A stretch of DNA of 14,565 nucleotides from Spirochaetota bacterium (GTDB taxonomy: Bacteria > Spirochaetota > B62-G9), in the NCBI GenBank assembly GCA_026990615.1, contig JALXDB010000363.1, forward strand, positions 282 through 14,846. Reading direction: 5' to 3'. Each line of letters begins with the position of its first letter. The stretch's first letter is position 1. A program made the position numbers and the translations under genes. Positions 7,653 to 13,112 of the stretch are shown piece after piece. The notes beneath the pieces were generated by a model that was not told the origin of the DNA, did no database searches, and saw only the letters and a program-made list of their open reading frames with translations.

Positions 7653-8585
7653 ATGGAAAACTCAGAAAAGGTAATCGTTGCACTTTTTGCGGACATTCGT
7701 GGTTTTTCTCACATGTTTGAAATCCTACCTCCTGAAAAGATATATAAATTCACTAACAGGTATTTTCAGACAGCCTACGAAATAATAAAGAGGTTTCATG
7801 GCACACTGGATAATATAGTTGGTGATGGACTACTCGCAATATGGGGAAAAGAAGATAAAATATCGGAAACAAAGGCTCCTTTCCTCGCTGTAAGAGCTGC
7901 AGTGGAGATGAGAATGGCCCTTCTCCGACAGAACATTCAGTATAAATGGGATTTTCACTTTCCTCTGGAAATAGGAATTGGAATCGATATGGGTAAAGCT
8001 CTGCACTGCCTGGTAGGTCCAAAACAAAAACCAATTGACACATTTTATGGAACACCCATAATTGTGGCCTCACGTCTTGGAGATCTGGCAAAGAATAACA
8101 AGATTTTCGTAAGTGAAACAATAGCAAAAATGATAGATAAATGGGCTAAATTGGAAGAACCGAAAGAGGTTAAAGTTCATGGTTTTAAAAAGGCAATTAA
8201 CTACTGCACAGTACACGGGATCATGGATTTTAAACTTAAAAGTGGAGAAAGAAGGAAGGATAACATAATAAGGTTTGTAATACCCGAAATAGTGGCAATG
8301 ATATTCAAAAATACAGGAGTAAGAAAACCTGTTATTCTAAAAAACATAGGACCTAAGGGGGCAGGTCTTGAAATTGTTCAGAAAAAAGACATTGAATTGA
8401 AAAAGGATGACGAAATAGAACTTGATCTAAAAAGATTGATAAAAGGACTGAACAATCCATTAAAAGGAAAAGTTGTAAACATCAGGACAATCTCAAACGA
8501 ATCGGATGAAATTAGAAGCCTCTGGCAGATAGGAATTCAATTTTCCAACGAAAGCTTCAAAAGAAACCTGCTGGAGTATATATAA
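7653..8585 (+). CDS. Class III nucleotide cyclase-like protein with PilZ-like tail, active site altered
   Basis: A 310-residue soluble protein. Residues ~5-185 are a class III adenylyl/guanylyl cyclase domain; ~205-310 resemble PilZ, a c-di-GMP receptor fold. Both metal-binding aspartates are present: Asp14 in FADIRGF and Asp58 in VGDGLLAIWG. The purine-site Lys is Asn54 (LDNIVGDG instead of the usual DKFIGDG). The transition-state Asn is Ile137 (GTPIIVASR), while Thr130 and Arg141 remain. It may thus be inactive, use another substrate, or work as a heterodimer half with the second cyclase. In the PilZ-like part the usual D/NxSxxG reads NIGPKG, so c-di-GMP binding is uncertain. No Shine-Dalgarno is visible before the ATG. 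It has its own promoter and is a paralog of the cyclase at 13113. Confidence 0.85.
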   Translation: MENSEKVIVALFADIRGFSHMFEILPPEKIYKFTNRYFQTAYEIIKRFHGTLDNIVGDGLLAIWGKEDKISETKAPFLAVRAAVEMRMALLRQNIQYKWDFHFPLEIGIGIDMGKALHCLVGPKQKPIDTFYGTPIIVASRLGDLAKNNKIFVSETIAKMIDKWAKLEEPKEVKVHGFKKAINYCTVHGIMDFKLKSGERRKDNIIRFVIPEIVAMIFKNTGVRKPVILKNIGPKGAGLEIVQKKDIELKKDDEIELDLKRLIKGLNNPLKGKVVNIRTISNESDEIRSLWQIGIQFSNESFKRNLLEYI

Positions 8586-8785
8586 ATAAATTGGCAATAT
8601 ATTTCGATAACTCTGCCCAATCCAGCATCATAACTTATTTTATTCTACTCCATTCTACCCTGTTCTATGTAATGAGCCCAAAAATACTTTACATTAATAA
8701 GTTCAAAAAAACATCCGCCCGAGAAATCGTATTTTACTTCCTTTAAAATATTTGACCGGATTTTATAATTTTATTAATATTCAGC

Positions 8786-8791
8786 TATAAT
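8786..8791 (+). promoter_or_regulatory. -10 box of the fluoride-riboswitch/antiporter transcript
   Basis: TATAAT ends 9 bases before the first base-paired nucleotide of the riboswitch (8801), so transcription would begin right at the aptamer. The -35 match at 17 bp spacing is weak (TTATAA, 8763-8768). A TTGACC at 8752 is too far away to pair with it. Confidence 0.55.
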
Positions 8792-8800
8792 TTCTTGAAA

Positions 8801-8847
8801 GGTGATGGAGTTCACCTCTACCCGCCTTAAAGGCTGATAACTCCTAC
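8801..8847 (+). promoter_or_regulatory. Fluoride riboswitch (crcB motif)
   Basis: The sequence fits the crcB RNA consensus closely. GGTGATGGAGTTCACC (8801-8816) gives stem GGTG/CACC with the conserved GATG. After a short joining segment, GCCTTAAAGGC (8824-8834) gives the second hairpin. The conserved TGATAACTCCTAC (8835-8847) follows, and its AACTCC (8839-8844) pairs back with GGAGTT (8807-8812) to close the fluoride-binding core. Known crcB aptamers share the GATGGAGTTC and CTCCTAC blocks. These RNAs sense intracellular fluoride and turn on fluoride exporters and, in many genomes, cation:proton antiporters like the gene below. No terminator follows in the leader; CTCC (8841-8844) can instead pair with the SD GGAG, which suggests translational control. 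Confidence 0.9.
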
Positions 8848-8893
8848 TTTATTTAATTTTCCAATTTATATCTAAAAATACTATTTTGTTGCT

Positions 8894-8900
8894 AAAGGAG
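8894..8900 (+). promoter_or_regulatory. Ribosome-binding site that sets the antiporter start
   Basis: AAAGGAG is followed by a 6-base spacer and the ATG at 8907. This shows that the in-frame TTG codons at 8886 and 8889, which lie at or before this site, are not the start. Confidence 0.85.
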
Positions 8901-8906
8901 ACCGCC

Positions 8907-10178
8907 ATGGCTGTCAGTCTTGCTGAGCTTGTTATTACCTGTTTAGTTGTGGACTGGTTGTTTAAAAAGGCAAAGCTTCCCGGTTTAGTTGGTATGCTTA
9001 TTATAGGAATAATTTTGGGACCATACGTACTGGGATTGCTCGATAAAAATCTTTTAGCTGTTTCCTACGACCTCAGGTTAATAGCCTTAATTGTTATACT
9101 TTTAAGAGCAGGGTTGGAGTTAAGTAAAAACACCCTTAAAAAGGTTGGGCTCAGAGCTATTTTACTTTCTTTTATACCGGCGTCATTTGAGATTATAGCA
9201 ATAACTCTTTTAGGCCCTGAAATTATAGGGTTAACATATATGGAATCAGCCATTCTGGGGGCTATCCTGGGAGCAGTATCTCCAGCTGTTGTTGTACCTT
9301 TAATGATAGAATTCATAGAAAAGAAAATGGGTGCCAGGAAAGGCATACCAACCCTGTTGCTTGCTGCCTCATCTATCGATGATGTGTTTGTAATTGTAAT
9401 TTACAGTGTTCTCATAGGGATGTACACAGGGAAAAAGGTTAATATTGTTTGGGAAATGGCAACAATTCCCATCTCTATAGCCCTTGGAGTTATCGTTGGG
9501 TTAATATCGGGATGGCTGCTATACCTGTTGTTTAAGAGATTTAACCCGCGTGCTACGAAAAGGGTTCTATTGATTCTCGGCATATCCGTTATATTTTCCC
9601 GAATAGAACAGCTTTTAGAAGGAATAATACCATTTTCAGCCCTCCTGGCTGTCATGGCAATTGGATTTATAATACTGGAAAAGAATGAAAAATACGCGCA
9701 CGAACTTTCGGCCAAGCTTGGGAAAATATGGGTTTTCGCTGAAATCATGCTGTTTACCCTTGTTGGTGCCCAGGTAAATATCAACCTGGCCTGGAAAGCG
9801 GGCCTATCGGGGATAATCCTGATCAGCTTTGGCTTAGTTGCAAGGAGTGCGGGTACATACCTCTGCCTCATAGGTTCAAACTTCACCATTAAAGAAAGAA
9901 TTTTTATAGTTATATCATATATTCCGAAAGCAACCGTGCAGGCGGCCATAGGAGCTGCTCCCCTTGCAGCTATGAAGGCAGCAGGTATGAACACGTACCC
10001 CGGCGAAGTAATACTCACAATGGCTGTGCTCAGTATTCTCCTTACAGCTCCAACAGGCGCATGGGGAATAATATTCTCGGGCAACAGGATACTCGAAGTT
10101 GATGAAAAAGCAGAGACAGATTCTTTCAGAGCAGCTATTGAGAGTGAAGCGGAAGCAGATGGCGGCTTAAAGCCATAA
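8907..10178 (+). CDS. Cation:proton antiporter (CPA2/NhaP-like), under fluoride control
   Basis: A 423-residue integral membrane protein with about a dozen hydrophobic segments covering residues ~5-395 and a short acidic cytoplasmic tail. Family landmarks: RAGLEL (67-72; usual form xAGLEx), SPAVVVPLM (125-133) and the discontinuous-helix ASSIDDVFVIV (154-164), whose Asp158-Asp159 correspond to the ion-binding acidic pair of Na+/H+ exchangers of this superfamily; also IPKATVQAAIGA (339-350). It should exchange H+ for Na+ or K+ across the inner membrane. The ATG has an ideal ribosome-binding site, so translation begins 21 bases after the first possible TTG. The upstream riboswitch links it to fluoride stress. 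Whether it moves fluoride itself, or corrects pH or cation imbalance during fluoride exposure, cannot be read from the sequence. No CrcB/Fluc or CLC-F gene is in the window. Confidence 0.9.
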   Translation: MAVSLAELVITCLVVDWLFKKAKLPGLVGMLIIGIILGPYVLGLLDKNLLAVSYDLRLIALIVILLRAGLELSKNTLKKVGLRAILLSFIPASFEIIAITLLGPEIIGLTYMESAILGAILGAVSPAVVVPLMIEFIEKKMGARKGIPTLLLAASSIDDVFVIVIYSVLIGMYTGKKVNIVWEMATIPISIALGVIVGLISGWLLYLLFKRFNPRATKRVLLILGISVIFSRIEQLLEGIIPFSALLAVMAIGFIILEKNEKYAHELSAKLGKIWVFAEIMLFTLVGAQVNINLAWKAGLSGIILISFGLVARSAGTYLCLIGSNFTIKERIFIVISYIPKATVQAAIGAAPLAAMKAAGMNTYPGEVILTMAVLSILLTAPTGAWGIIFSGNRILEVDEKAETDSFRAAIESEAEADGGLKP

Positions 10179-10798
10179 AGTTCATTGCAGGTTTAGGAAC
10201 AGCAAACATAATAAAATTGTGATTCTTTAAGAAGTACACACAATTCCTTGTGGGAAGATATAAAAAACAGAATTCTTAAATAACAATTATAATAAACCGG
10301 CTGGGTTTTGATTGCACGCTCAACATCCTGTAGTTCCGTATAAGGAATCCAGCTAACATGGTTTAATAAACGTTTTTACTCACTAATATGAGATTATATG
10401 GATGGGGAGAAGACAGAAATGGATATATATAAAGAGACTGCGGCATGACCATTTTCAATTTTAGAGAAATTTTTAGACTTTACCCAGGTCTGCTATCATC
10501 TTATTTTTTTTACCCTTTACAGCAATATATGCCTCACCGGGATAGACCATATCAATTTTTAAAGTAATTGGTATTACATGTACCAGATCAAGATATTTCT
10601 CTATATGTTATTATTAATTATTAACTCCGACTTCGTTTAAACCAGAACAATATAGATTTTGTAATATCGAATGATGAGGTAAAACTTAAAAGCGAATCAC
10701 TACAAATAGGAATGTCATTAAAATAAAAACATTTAGGTAGAAGAGGTGAAAGGGGAAAAGATTTTAAAGAGCAAAAACAGGCCTGTAGTATTTTTCAA
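10179..10798. other. Non-coding stretch between the antiporter and the toxin-antitoxin operon
   Basis: No complete gene is seen. A nested set of short inverted repeats lies at 10294-10365: AAACC/GGTTT outside, GCTGG/CCAGC next, TTCC/GGAA inside, followed by T5 at 10373-10377. It could be a structured RNA, or chance. On the leftward strand a 44-codon frame (10607-10473) is open without a start codon and ends in a peptide with composition typical of real protein (YPGEAYIAVKGKKNKMIADLGKV). It may be the tail of a decayed gene, which I do not recognise. No clear terminator for the antiporter was found. Confidence 0.4.
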
Positions 10799-10829
10799 TT
10801 GGTGGCAAGGAGACCACCATTTCTATAAT
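10799..10829 (+). promoter_or_regulatory. Toxin-antitoxin promoter with palindromic operator
   Basis: TTGGTG (10799-10804) and TATAAT (10824-10829) are 19 bp apart. Between and over them lies the inverted repeat TGGTGG-N8-CCACCA (10800-10805 and 10814-10819). A palindrome inside the core promoter fits the autorepression usual for antitoxin-toxin operons. The match to the -35 consensus is modest and the spacing long. Confidence 0.5.
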
Positions 10830-10905
10830 TTAAACTCTTTGAGATAATCGAATAAATATGGTAATTTATTTAAAAGAGAGTAATTATTTTTTAGGAGGTA
10901 TAACC

Positions 10906-11133
10906 GTGGGGATAGATTGGAGAGAATATATAGTAAGCACACCTGATGTACTGAAGGGGAAACCAAGGATCAAAGGAACGAGAATTCCAGTAAGTCTTGT
11001 ACTTGGGTATTTGGCTGCTGGGAAAAAAGTAGAGGATATAATAAAAGAGTTTCCCGATCTTACAAAGGAACAGATTACTGCATGCTTAGAATATGCGCGA
11101 GACCTTGCAGAGTTTGAGGTAACGATTTCATGA
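10906..11133 (+). CDS. DUF433 antitoxin
   Basis: A 75-residue DUF433-family protein. The signature is clear: residues ~9-30 carry IVSTPDVLKGKPRIKGTRIPV, followed by LVLGYLAAGKKVEDIIKEFPDLTKEQITACLEYA. DUF433 is a small helix-turn-helix-like fold found as the antitoxin next to PIN-like toxins of the DUF5615 family. It would neutralise the downstream toxin and probably bind the operon's promoter palindrome. The GTG start at 10906 is chosen over the in-frame ATG 48 bases upstream because TTAGGAGGT sits 7 bases before the GTG and conservation begins there. Its stop overlaps the toxin start (ATGA), which couples their translation. Confidence 0.85.
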   Translation: MGIDWREYIVSTPDVLKGKPRIKGTRIPVSLVLGYLAAGKKVEDIIKEFPDLTKEQITACLEYARDLAEFEVTIS

Positions 11134-11498
11134 GCCTAAGATTTTTTGCTGATCACTGTATTTCTCGTTCCATAACTCAGTCACTTAAAGAGGAAGGGTA
11201 TACAGTTTTTTGGTTGAAGGATCATATTCCTACAGATTCTCCTGATGAAGTGGTTATTTTAAAAGCTCAAGAACTTGATTCAATATTGATCTCATTAAAT
11301 GGCGACTTTTCTGATATAGTGAGATATCCTCCAGCAAAATATAAAGGGATTATTTCACTTCAAGTAAGAAATCATCCTGAAGTAATTCCATCCCTTCTTA
11401 CAGTTCTAAAAAGGTATTTAAGTAAACATCCTGATATGGAGTATTATAAGGGAAAGTTGCTTCTTGTGGAAGCACACAGGATTAGGGTACGAGAATAA
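11130..11498 (+). CDS. DUF5615 PIN-like toxin
   Basis: A 122-residue protein of the DUF5615 (Mut7-C-like, PIN-fold) family, the usual partner of DUF433 antitoxins. Expected acidic positions are present: Asp8 in FFADHCIS, Asp39-Glu40 in DSPDEVVILKAQELD, and Asp59 in SLNGDFSDI, where many relatives have xxTxDxDF. The family is presumed to be a metal-dependent RNase by fold relation to VapC; direct proof for most members is lacking. The start ATG overlaps the antitoxin stop by four bases. The gene is intact, and everything downstream for 1.6 kb is decayed, so the pair probably arrived with, or survived from, a mobile or plastic segment. No terminator was recognised after it. Confidence 0.8.
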   Translation: MSLRFFADHCISRSITQSLKEEGYTVFWLKDHIPTDSPDEVVILKAQELDSILISLNGDFSDIVRYPPAKYKGIISLQVRNHPEVIPSLLTVLKRYLSKHPDMEYYKGKLLLVEAHRIRVRE

Positions 11499-11990
11499 AT
11501 TTAAAAACAATATGATTATGAACAATCCCGATCGATTAGTCGCTTTCAAAAAGTTTTCATAGTTCGGCAATCAGGGAAAATAACTTTTGTATTGACCCGC
11601 TACAATCCTATGAAAGGTTTTTAAATCCTTTACTTTTATATAAAACCGCATAAGATTCAATGTTACTACTTCAGACTGTGCCAACCTCTTTTTCGGGCCT
11701 CGTTTATTTTCACAGAAATGTCTAAGTTTTTTTCCAAAAGAACAATTAAAAAGAGCTTGAAAAAATCATCAACAAATGTAAAAAGAATAATGAGTTCTTT
11801 ATTACTCATATACAACCCCCTTGGATATGTATGTTTTTGGTTAATTTTTTTATATCATATCATAAGGAGGTTGTAATTTTATCTAGTCATAAAAACTCGA
11901 AATTCGCTCGACATAATCAATTTAACTGCAGTTCATTTTTAATATTTTTGAATAGAGTCAACTGATCCTTTATGGTAAAAAATTGTTATT

Positions 11991-12030
11991 ACCCCGAAGG
12001 ACTGAAAATTTCAGACTTTTCCTGAGGGGT
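11991..12030. repeat. Hairpin with tandem G-A mismatch
   Basis: ACCCC-GA-AGG (11991-12000) pairs with CCT-GA-GGGGT (12021-12030), leaving a tandem G.A internal loop. The apical part holds the inverted repeat CTGAAA-A-TTTCAG (12002-12014). Such sheared G.A pairs are typical of structured RNA. No long T-run follows, so it is not a plain terminator. Function unknown. Confidence 0.35.
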
Positions 12031-12266
12031 TTACTACACTGGCCTATAAGATCCAGATATTTCTACCAATTTAAATAAGTTTCTTATAAAATAGAGATAT
12101 TTTTAGTATAGAAAAGGAAAGATAATGAAAAGAAAGTTACTTAATATGCGACACCTAAAATCGATTTTAAGCCGGTACTTCCTATACTTAATATATATTA
12201 AGATAGCTTTAATCTTCTCCTCCCTCCATCTGGCATTCCTGCCATACTAAGGGCCTGTTTTTTGTC

Positions 12267-12320
12267 TTAATTTTGGTGGGAAGATTCCTCCAAATTAAAG
12301 CAGGATTGCTTTCTCACCAA
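12267..12320. repeat. Two overlapping, mutually exclusive hairpins
   Basis: The segment 12267-12298 folds as TTAATTT/AAATTAA with GG/CC and a further inner stem. Its left arm, TTGGTGGGA (12273-12281), can instead pair with TCTCACCAA (12312-12320) with one G.T pair. Alternative pairings are typical of attenuators, but no gene starts downstream, so this may be a relic of an insertion sequence end. Confidence 0.3.
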
Positions 12321-12478
12321 TTTTATATGAAAAAGAAAATTCATTCGTTTTAAAAAGATTTTTCTTCTAAAACAAGGATTAAATAGATTTTTGTTAGAGT
12401 AAATATGCAAAATAAAACTATTTTATAGAGCCTGTACGGAATTTTTCTTCTAAGTATAAATATCTCACACGGGACTAA

Positions 12479-12727
12479 AAGCTTTATTCCAGTGGAACAA
12501 AAAGAAAGAGTGGTAAAGACACGGGCCTTTTAAACTTTAAATACAATATTACACTTATAGAGAACTCTTCTTATACCTCTGATCATAATATAGCGGCTAT
12601 ACTATCTAAAGCTTCAAAACAAAGCTGGGCAGGACTAATCCAGAAGATGTATGAAGTGAACTCTCTTTATATATGCAAAATATGTAAATATGATGAAAGT
12701 GGTTTCAGTTATTATCAACCAATTTGA
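12479..12727 (+). pseudogene. Relic of an IS91-like transposase (C-terminal part)
   Basis: An 82-codon frame, open between stop codons at 12476 and 12725, has no start. Its core SWAGLIQKMYEVNSL (12623-12667) matches the near-invariant SWARLIQKIYEVDPL that closes IS91-like (Y2-type) transposases. It is followed, as in the family, by a Cys-x-x-Cys (CKIC). Upstream, YSSGTKRKSGKD resembles the Y-S-N...RGKRK segment that precedes this block. The stop at 12725 interrupts the usual tail, and the catalytic N-terminal two thirds are gone or unrecognisable. This is a dead insertion sequence and explains part of the non-coding DNA around it. Confidence 0.65.
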
Positions 12728-13040
12728 AATGAGCAAAATACCATAATATTATAAAAATAAAAATGCCCGTAGAACCTATCTTAGATCAAAACATGAGATT
12801 GAGAAGAATAATTTTGGTTCTGCGCTTAAAGATATCATAGTTCCGCCGAATTTCGGATTATATTCATGTATTTATTACGATATGAATATATTATATTAAC
12901 ATTATCCTTAAATTATGAAAACCCAACATTGGCCCTACGCAAAAAGAATCCGTGACCAGAATATTATTAATCTTACAGGAAATTCCAGGCTCTACCCTCC
13001 GCATATATCCGGAATGATTTAGTTTCTTAAATTGATATAA
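12728..13040. other. Non-coding stretch upstream of the second cyclase
   Basis: This is probably the rest of the decayed insertion sequence. A frame open from about 12750 to 12895 has no start, and its middle (12811-12856) resembles DNA at 14239-14334, downstream of the second cyclase. A 35-codon frame at 12915-13022 has an ATG but no ribosome-binding site. Nothing else was recognised. Confidence 0.4.
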
Positions 13041-13069
13041 TTGATAAAACCGTTGTTGTATCCTATAAT
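13041..13069 (+). promoter_or_regulatory. Promoter of the second cyclase
   Basis: TTGATA (13041-13046) and TATAAT (13064-13069) are separated by exactly 17 bp, a near-consensus sigma70-type promoter. Transcription would start near 13076, giving a leader of about 37 bases, close to the leader length of the first cyclase. Confidence 0.7.
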
Positions 13070-13112
13070 ATGAAGAAGTATTTCCAGCTTATACAACCAG
13101 AAGGACAGCCAA

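Larger units (their letters stand above)
11499..12478. other. Decayed, largely non-coding DNA
   Basis: No convincing gene is seen in about 1 kb. A possible 52-codon frame (11718-11876) ends in a hydrophobic segment but lacks a ribosome-binding site. A perfect Shine-Dalgarno AAGGAGG (11864-11870) has no start codon after it; a 29-codon frame that would begin with ATT at 11876 follows, as expected for a broken gene. Hairpins occur at 11991-12030 and 12267-12320. Palindromes of 14 bp (12156-12169) and 16 bp (12187-12202) are AT-rich and may be chance. Confidence 0.5.

Noticed and set aside
8752..8769. TTGACC with TATAAT (8764-8769) as the antiporter promoter
   Set aside because: The spacer is only 6 bp. 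The TATAAT at 8786 is better placed for transcription to start at the aptamer.
8886..8906. TTG codons as the antiporter start
   Set aside because: The Shine-Dalgarno AAAGGAG lies after them and directly serves the ATG at 8907.
9401..10084. Long reverse-strand open frame (227 codons) across the antiporter gene
   Set aside because: It is antisense to a clearly conserved membrane protein and has no ribosome-binding site or family resemblance; open only because of the codon bias of the real gene.
10746..10847. 33-codon frame starting with GTG before the toxin-antitoxin operon
   Set aside because: It overlaps the operon promoter and operator and has only a weak ribosome-binding site; more likely chance.
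10858..10905. ATG 48 bases upstream as the antitoxin start
   Set aside because: A strong GGAGG points to the GTG at 10906, and DUF433 similarity begins there.
12156..12202. Palindromes TAAAATCGATTTTA and CTTAATATATATTAAG as recombination or origin sites
   Set aside because: They are short AT-rich palindromes without repeats or partner genes nearby; expected by chance in DNA of this composition.
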